Shown: in pieces, positions 52,877-60,566 of the stretch
How positions within the stretch are numbered: position 1 is the first letter of the stretch
How the letters are laid out: each line of letters opens with the position of its first letter
Assembly (NCBI GenBank): GCA_023399155.1
Contig: JAEWQP010000030.1
Coordinates: forward strand, 62,001-126,000
From: Verrucomicrobiota bacterium
GTDB lineage: Bacteria; Verrucomicrobiota; Verrucomicrobiia; Opitutales; Opitutaceae
DNA: 64,000 nucleotides
Direction: 5' to 3'
Notes under the pieces: generated by a model
What the model saw: only the letters and a program-made list of their open reading frames with translations
Database searches by the model: none
Told to the model about the DNA's origin: nothing
Translations under genes and position numbers: made by a program

Positions 52877-53124
52877 GTCCGAGGCCCGGATCGGTTCGCC
52901 TCGAAGCCGTGCGCGTTCCCGCCAACCAGCAACCCTGCTCTGAAGGATGCGCCGATTTCGTGCCGCATCCGCTCGACCCCTGGAGCGATTTCGGCCGCTG
53001 CACGCGGGAAGACTCGCCGCGGCGCGGCGTCGTGCGCGTCGGGACGGACTGCGCCTACTACAGCCCGCGGTCGGCTGAATCGAAGTCGGAGGATCCGATG
53101 CCTCCGCCGCCCTCCGCGCCGTAG
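52873..53124 (+). CDS. Candidate four-cysteine small protein
   Basis: An open frame of 83 codons from a TTG overlapping the rhodanese stop; a GTG at 52909 is an alternative start. Four Cys have the spacing C-x3-C-x16-C-x16-C in the context QQPCSEGCADF, PHPLDPWSDFGRCTR and GTDCAYYSP. The run of aromatic, Pro and Gly residues around the Cys resembles small metal-binding proteins, and codons keep G/C at third positions up to about residue 68. The last residues look less protein-like. I do not recognise the family with certainty, and no experimental role is known to me. Confidence 0.45.
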   Translation: MSPRPGSVRLEAVRVPANQQPCSEGCADFVPHPLDPWSDFGRCTREDSPRRGVVRVGTDCAYYSPRSAESKSEDPMPPPPSAP

Positions 53125-53148
53125 AGCCCATCCGAAAACCGTTTCGAT

Positions 53149-53175
53149 GCAGGGCGAGGCCTCTGGCCGAGCCGC
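53149..53175 (+). repeat. GAGGCCTC-type repeat copy
   Basis: GCAGGGCGAGGCCTC, then TGGCCGAGCCGC. It pairs with the inverted copy at 53375-53406, so the two bracket about 200 bases. Confidence 0.6.
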
Positions 53176-53284
53176 AGTTGTCCGACGCCGGTTCGCCTAC
53201 CATGGGTACGTCGCCGGGGCGTAGGCAGGATCTCGAATAATCTGTAGGGATCGCTGCATGACACAAGTCATCGGCGGGAGGTGA

Positions 53285-53308
53285 GCCGCAAAGAGGCGCA
53301 GAAGGCGC
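53285..53308 (+). repeat. 24-base direct repeat, copy 2
   Basis: The 24 bases here (beginning GCCGCAAAGAGG, ending CAGAAGGCGC) are identical to 52339-52362, inside the CACAGAG-type element. Confidence 0.7.
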
Positions 53309-53374
53309 CGGAGTCGGCGGTCGTTCCTTGAGTTTCCCGAGGCGATCTGCGGACGGGTCGACAGAGTCACCGAA

Positions 53375-53406
53375 GCGGCTCGGCCGGAGGCCTCGCCCTA
53401 CCCTGC
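53375..53406 (-). repeat. GAGGCCTC-type repeat copy, inverted
   Basis: GCGGCTCGGCCGGAGGCC followed by TCGCCCTACCCTGC. It is the reverse complement of the consensus and lies 14 bases beyond the fumarase stop, where it might act in termination. Confidence 0.6.
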
Positions 53407-53420
53407 GCGGCGCCTTCGCC

Positions 53421-55031
53421 TCAGCGGAAGAAGTCGTTGCCCTTGTTGTCGACGAGGATGAACGCCGGGAAGTCGACGACCTCGATCTTCCACACCGCCT
53501 CCATGCCGAGCTCGGGATAATCGAGCGTCTCCACTTTCGTGATATTCTCCTTGGCCAGGAGTGCGGCGGGGCCGCCCGGCGAGCCGAGGTAAAACCCGCC
53601 GTGCTTGCGGCAGGCATCCGTCACGGCCTGGCTGCGGTTGCCCTTCGCCACCATCACCATCGACGCGCCGCTGGCCTGGAAGAGGTCGACGTAGGCATCC
53701 ATGCGGCCGGCCGTGGTCGGGCCGAACGAGCCGGAGGCCATGCCTTTCGGCGTCTTGGCCGGGCCCGCGTAGTAGACCGGATGCTTCTTGAAGTATTCGG
53801 GCAAACCCTCACCACGGTCGAGGCGCTCCTTGAGCTTGGCGTGCGCGATGTCGCGGGCCACCACGAGCGTGCCGGTGAGCGAGAGACGCGTGCGCACCGG
53901 GTGCTTGTCGAGCTCCTTCAGGATCTCGGGCATCGGCCGGTTGAGATCGATCTTCACCGCGCCGTTGTCGCCGGATTTCCGATACCGATCAGGGATGAAC
54001 CGGCCGGGATTGCGCTCAAGCTGCTCGAGCCAGAGGCCGTCGCGATTGATCTTCGCCTTCACGTTGCGGTCGGCCGAGCAGGACACACCCACACCCACAG
54101 GGCAGGACGCCCCGTGGCGCGGCAGGCGCACGATGCGCACATCCAGCGCATAGTACTTGCCGCCGAATTGCGCGCCGATGCCGAGTTCCTGCGACTTCTT
54201 GAGCATCTGCTGCTCGAGTTCGACGTCGCGGAAGGCGTAGATCCCCTCGCCGCCCTGCGTCGGCAGGTCGTCGAGATACTTTGCGGAGGCGAGCTTGACC
54301 GTCTTGAGGCAGGCCTCGGCCGAGGTACCGCCGATGACAAAGACAAGGTGGTACGGCGGGCAGGCGGCCGTGCCGAGGTACTTCATCTTTTCGATGAGAA
54401 ACTTCTCGAGGCTGGCGGGATTGAGCAGCGCCTTGGTCTCCTGGAAGAGGAAGGTCTTGTTGGCCGAACCGCCGCCCTTTTCCACGAAGAGGAACTTGTA
54501 CTCGGCGCCGTCCACGGCCATGATGTCGATCTGCGCCGGCAGGTTGTTGCCGGAGTTCTTCTCGTCGTACATCGAGACCGGGATGGTCTGCGAGTAGCGG
54601 AGGTTTTCCTCGATGTAGGTCTTCCACACGCCCTTGGAGAGGGCTTCCTCGTCGCCGCCTCCGGTCCAGACCTGCTGGCCCTTTTTGGCGAGGATCGTGG
54701 CGGTGCCGGTGTCCTGGCAGAACGGCAGCACGCCCTCGGCGGCGATCTCGGCGTTGCGCAGCATCGCCATGGCGACAAACTTGTCGTTCTCGCTCGACTC
54801 CGGATCATCGAGGATCGCGGCCACCTGCTTGAGGTGATCGGCGCGCAGGTAGAACGAAATGTCGCGCATCGCCTCGTTGGCGAGCAGCGTGAGCGCCTCC
54901 GGAGCGACCTTCAGCATCTCCTTGCCGGCGAAGGAATCCACCGAGACGTGGTCCTTCGTGACGAGGCGATACTGGGTCTTGTCGGGACCGATCGAGGTGA
55001 GGATGGGACTGAAGCGAAATTCCTGGGCCAT
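53421..55031 (-). CDS. Fumarate hydratase class I
   Basis: Iron-sulfur fumarase of 536 residues interconverting fumarate and malate in the citric acid cycle. Cluster Cys residues lie in PFCQDTGT (about 104), in TAACPPYH and in SCPVGVG. The N-terminal alpha domain has GGDEEALSKG and EKGGGSANKTFLF; the C-terminal beta domain (about 350-536) has the DIAHAKLKERL, YYAGPAKTPKG and GSFGPTTAGRMD motifs. It is the fused single-chain type as in E. coli FumA, not the two-subunit form. It is a single gene with a repeat element downstream. Confidence 0.95.
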   Translation of the reverse strand: MAQEFRFSPILTSIGPDKTQYRLVTKDHVSVDSFAGKEMLKVAPEALTLLANEAMRDISFYLRADHLKQVAAILDDPESSENDKFVAMAMLRNAEIAAEGVLPFCQDTGTATILAKKGQQVWTGGGDEEALSKGVWKTYIEENLRYSQTIPVSMYDEKNSGNNLPAQIDIMAVDGAEYKFLFVEKGGGSANKTFLFQETKALLNPASLEKFLIEKMKYLGTAACPPYHLVFVIGGTSAEACLKTVKLASAKYLDDLPTQGGEGIYAFRDVELEQQMLKKSQELGIGAQFGGKYYALDVRIVRLPRHGASCPVGVGVSCSADRNVKAKINRDGLWLEQLERNPGRFIPDRYRKSGDNGAVKIDLNRPMPEILKELDKHPVRTRLSLTGTLVVARDIAHAKLKERLDRGEGLPEYFKKHPVYYAGPAKTPKGMASGSFGPTTAGRMDAYVDLFQASGASMVMVAKGNRSQAVTDACRKHGGFYLGSPGGPAALLAKENITKVETLDYPELGMEAVWKIEVVDFPAFILVDNKGNDFFR

Positions 55032-55203
55032 GGACGTGCGTAGATGAGAAAACCTTAGGAGTTCCCGATCGTGGGGGCATTGCGGAGGTTGTCCACGATA
55101 TGGCGTGCGTTGGCACCGAGTCTATCAAATGAGGGCGGCTTATCGCCTCACCCAACCTCGCTGTCAGCGCCCGCCTCCGAGCAGTCCTGCCCTTTGCGGC
55201 GGC

Positions 55204-55950
55204 TCACTGCGGCCGCGCGCGATCCGCGGACGCCATGGTTTCTTCGGTTATCTGCCGAAGCAACCGCTGGAGACTGGCGCCACCGGCATCGCCGGCGGTT
55301 TCTGTGGACGAGCGCACCTCGAAATCGCCACCCGCTTCCGAACGCTCGGCAGCGCCGCGGCTCGACGTGCCAATCACGCGACCGGTCCACCTCACCCGCT
55401 TCGCTGCCCCGGGGGTCAAAGCCTCGCCTCGCAGCGAAAAGGCAACTACCGCGTTTGTAGGCCCGCCGCCCGCCACCGTCACTTCGCCCTCAACCAACAA
55501 GCGCTGGAGCGTGAGGACTGGCGGCAGATAAAGAGCGCTTTCGCCGACCGGATCGGAACCACCGCGAGGCACGTGCGCCGCCGGGTCGGCCGGTTCTGGG
55601 AGATGGGCACCTGCCTGCTCCGAAAGGTCCGCTGTGAGGCCGAGCATGGTCAACTGGTCGACGATCACTGGCCCGCTGCCCAGCGCATCGAGAAGCGGAA
55701 ACCGGGCGCGGATCTCCCGCACGCCGATCGTCAGCCCCGCCTCCGCCCAGCGCAGCCCACCGATCTCGACTCCGCCCAGCCCCGCGTTGACCCGATCTAC
55801 CTCAACAGTACGCCCCGGGGCCTCCACCGCGGACAGGAACGCGCGACGCTGCACGCCGGGCGCGAACACCAGGATCAGCAGCAGGCCGCACATCATCGCC
55901 ACGGTCAGCAGGCCGATCGCCACCCAGTGCCACCATTTCAAACGTCGCAT
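55204..55950 (-). CDS. Hypothetical membrane-anchored protein (AsmA-like N-terminus)
   Basis: Protein of 248 residues with one N-terminal transmembrane helix (about 8-30, VAIGLLTVAMMCGLLLILVF). The following stretch (about 40-100, VEVDRVNAGLGGVEIGGLRW) resembles the beta-rich beginning of AsmA/TamB-like proteins. Such proteins are usually much longer, so this may be a short relative or a gene truncated at its 3' end; I saw no clear continuation in the other frames of the next 170 bases. The C-terminal 60 residues are of low complexity. No function can be assigned. It is upstream of the fumarase gene on the same strand. Confidence 0.7.
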   Translation of the reverse strand: MRRLKWWHWVAIGLLTVAMMCGLLLILVFAPGVQRRAFLSAVEAPGRTVEVDRVNAGLGGVEIGGLRWAEAGLTIGVREIRARFPLLDALGSGPVIVDQLTMLGLTADLSEQAGAHLPEPADPAAHVPRGGSDPVGESALYLPPVLTLQRLLVEGEVTVAGGGPTNAVVAFSLRGEALTPGAAKRVRWTGRVIGTSSRGAAERSEAGGDFEVRSSTETAGDAGGASLQRLLRQITEETMASADRARPQ

Positions 55951-56035
55951 GCTCCTACGCTAGGCGGCGAATCGACCGGATCAACTCCATCGCCATCTGC
56001 AGGACGGTATCGCCCCCTGTGCCTGCGCACACGAG

Positions 56036-56062
56036 GCAGGCCGAGGCCTCCGGCCGGGCCGC
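56036..56062 (+). repeat. GAGGCCTC-type repeat copy
   Basis: GCAGGCCGAGGCCTCC, then GGCCGGGCCGC, in the gap between rlmN and the membrane protein gene. It matches the copies near 53 kb with two or three changes. Confidence 0.5.
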
Positions 56063-56134
56063 GACGCAGTCGTGGGCGGCGTTCGGGCGGAGGCAGCGCA
56101 TCCCCAGCGGCCCGGAAGCCAGCTTTCCACGCGA

Positions 56135-57214
56135 TCACGCCTCAGCGTTGCGCTCCACCCCGGCGAGTTGGCCGCACCCCGCCGCGATGTCGATCCCGCG
56201 GCGCTGGCGCACGGTCGATGGGATGCCCGCCGCACGCAGGATCTCCTGAAACTCACGCACCCGCGCGGCGCGCGCCGGCACGCCCGCGTATCCAGAAGTC
56301 GGGTTCAACGGGATCAGGTTCACCTGCGCCTTCTGGCCCGCGAGCAGTCGTGCCAGGGCGGCCGCCTGTCCGGGATCGTCGTTGCGTCCCTCGATCAGGG
56401 TCCACTCGAAGAAGATCTTCCCCGCCGTGCGCGCCGTGTAGTCGCGACACGCCTCCATCAACTCGGCCAGCGGCCAGCGCCTCGCCACCGGCACGAGTGC
56501 GCCTCGTTCCTCATCGGTGGCGCCATGCAGACTGACCGCGAGCGAGACCGTCCGGCGCTCCTCGGCGAGCCTGCGGATACCCGGCACCAGCCCGACCGTG
56601 CTGAGTGTGATTCGCGAAGCCGCGAGCGACATGCCCTTCTGGTCGATGAGAATGTCCACCGCCTTCATCACGGCCTCGTAGTTGTGCAGGGGTTCGCCCT
56701 GTCCCATGAGCACGACGTTGCGCAGGCGCAGACGATCCTCCGCGAGGACGGCCGCCACGTGCAACACCTGCGCGACGATCTCGCCGGGGCTGAGATGACG
56801 TCGAAATCCAGCCTGACCTGTCGCACAAAACACGCAGCCCATGGCGCACCCGACCTGCGTGCTGACGCAGGCGGTCAGGCGCCCGTCGAATCGCATGAGC
56901 ACAGTCTCGATCACGGCCCCATCCGCGAGGCGCAGCAGGAATTTGCGTGTCGAGCCGTCGGAACTGGCGACCTCGCGCACCACCTGCGTCGCGCCGACGC
57001 GCACCCCGGTGGCATGGAGCTCGCGGCGAATGCGCGGCGGCACGGACTCCATCGCGTCGACTGAGGCATGGCGCCGGCGATGCAACGCCGCCCAGATAGC
57101 ATCGGCATGCGCAATCTTGATTCCGTGGGCGAACAGGTGTCGCTCCAACTCCGCGCGCGACCAGCCCAGCAGGTCCGGCGCGTCGATCGGAGTTTCGGCA
57201 GCATGCACTGGCAT
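56135..57214 (-). CDS. rlmN: Dual-specificity 23S rRNA/tRNA adenine C2-methyltransferase
   Basis: Radical SAM enzyme of 359 residues that in known members methylates A2503 of 23S rRNA and A37 of some tRNAs. The cluster motif is Cys123-x3-Cys127-x2-Cys130 (CAMGCVFC), preceded by Cys116 in TACVSTQVG. The VVLMGQGEPLHNYEAV and SLAVSLHGATDEER segments follow, and the methyl-carrying Cys lies in the C-terminal DIAAGCGQL. ATG 57214 is used; the codon before it is also ATG. It is divergent from the HDOD gene. Confidence 0.96.
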   Translation of the reverse strand: MPVHAAETPIDAPDLLGWSRAELERHLFAHGIKIAHADAIWAALHRRRHASVDAMESVPPRIRRELHATGVRVGATQVVREVASSDGSTRKFLLRLADGAVIETVLMRFDGRLTACVSTQVGCAMGCVFCATGQAGFRRHLSPGEIVAQVLHVAAVLAEDRLRLRNVVLMGQGEPLHNYEAVMKAVDILIDQKGMSLAASRITLSTVGLVPGIRRLAEERRTVSLAVSLHGATDEERGALVPVARRWPLAELMEACRDYTARTAGKIFFEWTLIEGRNDDPGQAAALARLLAGQKAQVNLIPLNPTSGYAGVPARAARVREFQEILRAAGIPSTVRQRRGIDIAAGCGQLAGVERNAEA

Positions 57215-57450
57215 CATCGCAGAGTGGAGTCGCGCGCCCGCAGTCGGCAACAGCAAGTAATCGTGCGAGACCTGCAAGCTCAGGCGGCGAGGCGATCGCC
57301 GAATCCGCCGGCCGACCCGCACGCGCGGCGCACGTGGCGGGGGTTTCGCGGCATTTTCGCAGACGCCCCTCCGGCATCCACCCTGAAAACCCCAAATCCC
57401 ACCTAAAACCGCCCCATTTGGCACCGATTTTGAGATGAACGTTCCTCCCC

Positions 57451-58368
57451 GTGGCCAACGTGCTTCCCACCGACCCTTTCCTTTCCGCCGACTCGCCTGC
57501 CAATGCCTCGCAAGGCTTTGCCGTGGTGCCGCTTGTCGACATCGTCAAATCCATCCGCGCCGTCCCGGTCGCGCCCGAGGTGCTCCCGAAGCTCCAATCG
57601 CGGCTGCAGGACGTGGATACGGACATCTCCGACCTGGCGGCCTTGATCCGACTCGACGCCGGCCTGGCGGCGAGCGTGCTCAAGAGTTCGAACAGCGCCT
57701 ACTACACCCGCGGCACACGCGTCACCTCGATCGAGGAAGCGGTGTCGGTGATCGGCTACGAGGAAACCCTGCGCATCGTCGCCCGCTGCTCGTACTCGAC
57801 GGTGATGAAAGGTTCGCTCGTGTGCTACGGCATCTCGGGCGAGGCGCTGTGGGAGGAGGCCGTGCTCGCGGCTCTGTCGATGGATCAGCTCAGCCAGCTC
57901 ACGGAGTGTGATGCCTCGGAGGCCTACATCTCCGGGCTGTTGCACGCGGTGGGCATGGTGGCGATCAACGACCACCTGCTGCGCACCAACACCCGCCCGG
58001 CGGACGTCGCCCCATCGGGCCCGCTCGATGCGATCGCGCAGTGGGAGACCGCCGCCATCGGCCATCATCATGGCAAGGTCGCCGCGGCGATGATGCAGCA
58101 GTGGCGCTTTGCGAGTTCGGTCGTGCTGGCCGCGGAAAGGCTCCCCGATCCGAATGTGTCCAGCGACGACACGGTGCTCAGCGCGATGCTTCCGCTGGGC
58201 GTCACGATCGCCAAACACATCGCCGCGCATCCCGACGAGGATGGCGCCCAAGACCCGGAGTTCGATCTCTCCCGCGCCAAGCGCGCCGGACTGGACCGCC
58301 GCCAACTCGTGGAGATGGTGGTGACGATTCGCAGCCATTGGAAGCAGACCAAGCAGTTCCTGATCTGA
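57451..58368 (+). CDS. HDOD-domain protein
   Basis: Protein of 305 residues from GTG 57451. The HDOD domain (about 28-225) is clear from PVAPEVLPKLQSRLQDVDTDI, LIRLDAGLAASVLKSSNSAYY and YISGLLHAVGMVAIN, read as short motifs. HDOD domains resemble HD phosphohydrolases but lack the metal-binding His-Asp pairs, and are found in regulators of signalling, often together with kinases. No other domain is fused. Its partner may be a hybrid kinase elsewhere; this is inference. A short hairpin follows the stop. Confidence 0.9.
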   Translation: MANVLPTDPFLSADSPANASQGFAVVPLVDIVKSIRAVPVAPEVLPKLQSRLQDVDTDISDLAALIRLDAGLAASVLKSSNSAYYTRGTRVTSIEEAVSVIGYEETLRIVARCSYSTVMKGSLVCYGISGEALWEEAVLAALSMDQLSQLTECDASEAYISGLLHAVGMVAINDHLLRTNTRPADVAPSGPLDAIAQWETAAIGHHHGKVAAAMMQQWRFASSVVLAAERLPDPNVSSDDTVLSAMLPLGVTIAKHIAAHPDEDGAQDPEFDLSRAKRAGLDRRQLVEMVVTIRSHWKQTKQFLI

Positions 58369-58372
58369 GGAC

Positions 58373-58387
58373 GCTCGGCAACCGAGC
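58373..58387 (+). terminator. Short hairpin after the HDOD gene
   Basis: GCTCGG and CCGAGC around a CAA loop, five bases after the stop and followed by TTAA. It is weak and has no real U tract. Confidence 0.3.
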
Positions 58388-58614
58388 TTAACGGCCGTTG
58401 CGCCTGCGGAACTGGCACCGCATCCGGCCACCGCGGTGAGACACCCGCGCAGATGCGCGACCGCACGCCGCCCGGCCGGCCCACGCCCTGGATTCAGCCC
58501 ACCCCGGATGCGTGATCCGCAGTGACGGGTGAGAGATGCGTCCGACCGATGCGTATGGCCGGCGCACAGCTCTCCGCCGATGAAGCGAGAGGCGTGCCTT
58601 TCACTCGTTTGGGT

Positions 58615-59046
58615 TCACTCGTCCGAAAGCAGTGCGAGCCCGCTCTCTGGATCCACCACGCGGCGAAGCGCACCGGACTCGGACAACATCACCTCGAGCG
58701 TCGGGCGGACGCGGGCTTCGCACAGGTGTCCACCCATCGCCTGCCCATCGCGCCGTCCGAGCACCACATGCACGTGCGCCACGGGCTCGTCGTCCTTCCA
58801 CGCGATATCACCGGCGAGCACGAGCACCTCGACCTGCTCCTGCACCGGTATCTCGATGTACGCCTTCGTGTCCCAGTCAAAGTAAGCCAGCGTGGCGGAT
58901 TCGAAGGCACCGATGGCGGTGAAACGCGCCGCGCGAATATTCTCGCGGCGCGCGTAGTCGCGCAATCCCGACATGACCTCGTCGCCAGACTCAAAGATGA
59001 GGACGTGCTGTTTGGTTTGGTTCTGCCCGAGTGTTTTTGTTTTCAT
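58615..59046 (-). CDS. DUF296/PPC-domain protein
   Basis: Protein of 143 residues with a single PPC (DUF296) domain: IFESGDEVMSGLRDYARREN, FTAIGAFESATLAYFD, VEVLVLAGDIAWKD and HVHVVLGRRDGQAMGGHL, ending in LEVMLSE. The family is known from plant AT-hook proteins and as stand-alone bacterial proteins that form trimers; the bacterial function is not established. It has the His residues in HVHVVLG and GGHL that may bind metal. ATG 59046 is chosen. It lies downstream of the glycosidase gene on the minus strand with a 158-base gap. Confidence 0.9.
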   Translation of the reverse strand: MKTKTLGQNQTKQHVLIFESGDEVMSGLRDYARRENIRAARFTAIGAFESATLAYFDWDTKAYIEIPVQEQVEVLVLAGDIAWKDDEPVAHVHVVLGRRDGQAMGGHLCEARVRPTLEVMLSESGALRRVVDPESGLALLSDE

Positions 59047-59204
59047 CGCGATCGTCTCCGCCACGGCCACCGCAGTGAGCCGCCCACCCGTGACTGCTAC
59101 CGCCGCGGTCGGCGGACGAGATCCCTGGCGCGAGTCGGGCGGCGCTGGTGGCGGCGGGCTGGTGAAGCTGTCCGGTGCCGGCAGGCGGGCGCCTCGTGCC
59201 CGGC

Positions 59205-60566
59205 TCAGGCATGGCCGGACGCGATGCGTCTCACCACCTCGACGGGATCACGCTCGCTCCGCGCGAAGAACGCGATCTCACCATCGATCTGCGCCCGATA
59301 GGCGATCACGTAGGCGGCCGCGCTCCAGCTTAGAAAATGGGTGCCCTGTGGCTCGCAGGACTGGCCGTGGAGGTATTCATACATGCCCCACGGGGGCTCG
59401 CCCTTGCGCGACAGCCGCAGCGACTGGGCCAGGGCAATCAACGCCCGGCCCGCATCCTCACCGCGCCCGAGTCGCGCGAGCAGGACGACCCAGAACCCGC
59501 CGGCGAGCGGCCAGATCCCCCCGTTGTGGTAGCCGAATGGCGGCTCGTCGGAGATCCGCAGCTGGAAGGCATCGGGGTCGTCTTCACGAATGGGTGGATC
59601 GAGCACGCGAAGCGGGTACGGCCGATCCAGACCGGACTCGATCACCCGCCGGACGATCGCTTCCATGCGCTCGCGCGACGCCACGCCCATGAGCGCCGCC
59701 AGCACATTGGCGAACGCATCGAAGCGATGGTGCCAGGTGTTGATGAACGGCGTGAGGTGGCTCTGGTAATACGGGAGGGGCTGGTCGCGCGGCAGGGGTG
59801 TGCGGATCAGATATTTCTTCGCCACTCGATCGACCACCCGTGGGTCGTCCCACCAGAAATCATCGTTGAGCCGCCGCCAGACCCGCTCGGCCAGACGGGC
59901 GTAGGAGATGGCATCCGCGTGCTGCTTCGCACCCTCCGCCAGTTCCGCTGCTCCGTAAAGTGCGCGAAACCACAACACCTCGTCATAAAGGACATGATAC
60001 GAGCGGTTGAGGATGTCGCTCCAGTCTCCGGCCATCGGGATCTCGAGCAGGCTGCAGGAGTTTGCATCGATGCTGCGCAGATAACGGATGACCTCCCGGT
60101 AGCGGTCGTAGAGCGGGTGTTCGACGAACTCATGCTCCCCGCCCTGTCGGAACACGGCGTGGCAGGCGAAAAGGAACCAGAGACTCGAGTCGATGCTCGT
60201 CACCTCACCGTAGCCGCTGTAGTTGACCTCATCGATACGTCCATCGGCATCGATGAGAAGATAGGACGGCACCTGGCCGTTCTCGGCCTGGTGGTCGGCC
60301 AGCGTGTGCAGCGTGCGGCGGGCCGTATCCATCAGTTCCTTGTCCTCGCTCAAGTAGGCCGCCACCGCACAGATGCAGCCATCGCGCGCCCAGACCGCAC
60401 GGTAATTGCGCCGGTCGACAGGCGCGGCGAGAAAACCCGGTCCCACACTGTTGGCCCGGAGCCGTGAAATGGCGGCGCGGTAGGCCTCGAACGCGAGCGG
60501 ATCCGCCTCGCGCCCCCCTCCCGAGGTCGTCTTCGGGAGCCCAGGACGCGTTCTAGACCATTTCAC
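59205..60566 (-). CDS. (alpha/alpha)6-barrel glycosidase, debranching/invertase-like
   Basis: Cytosolic protein of 453 residues; no signal peptide. It shows AVWARDGCICAVAAYLSEDKEL, SYLLIDADGRIDEVNYSGYGE, MAGDWSDILNRSYHVLYDEVLW and the family motif YHNGGIWPLAGGFWVVLLARLG, each read as short stretches. These fit glycogen-debranching or GH100 neutral-invertase-like families with catalytic acidic residues in the GDWSD and NGGIWP regions. Which family it is cannot be settled by eye. It overlaps the pyruvate-oxidase-like gene by 14 bases, so the two are translationally coupled. Confidence 0.85.
   Translation of the reverse strand: MKWSRTRPGLPKTTSGGGREADPLAFEAYRAAISRLRANSVGPGFLAAPVDRRNYRAVWARDGCICAVAAYLSEDKELMDTARRTLHTLADHQAENGQVPSYLLIDADGRIDEVNYSGYGEVTSIDSSLWFLFACHAVFRQGGEHEFVEHPLYDRYREVIRYLRSIDANSCSLLEIPMAGDWSDILNRSYHVLYDEVLWFRALYGAAELAEGAKQHADAISYARLAERVWRRLNDDFWWDDPRVVDRVAKKYLIRTPLPRDQPLPYYQSHLTPFINTWHHRFDAFANVLAALMGVASRERMEAIVRRVIESGLDRPYPLRVLDPPIREDDPDAFQLRISDEPPFGYHNGGIWPLAGGFWVVLLARLGRGEDAGRALIALAQSLRLSRKGEPPWGMYEYLHGQSCEPQGTHFLSWSAAAYVIAYRAQIDGEIAFFARSERDPVEVVRRIASGHA

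Larger units (their letters stand above)
53125..53420. other. Intergenic region with repeats, no gene seen
   Basis: This gap holds two opposed GAGGCCTC-type repeats and a second copy of a 24-base sequence from 52339-52362. No reading frame has protein-like character. Confidence 0.5.

Noticed and set aside
55035..55203. 3' remnant continuing the AsmA-like gene
   Set aside because: None of the minus-strand frames gives a protein-like continuation, so a frameshifted pseudogene could not be supported.
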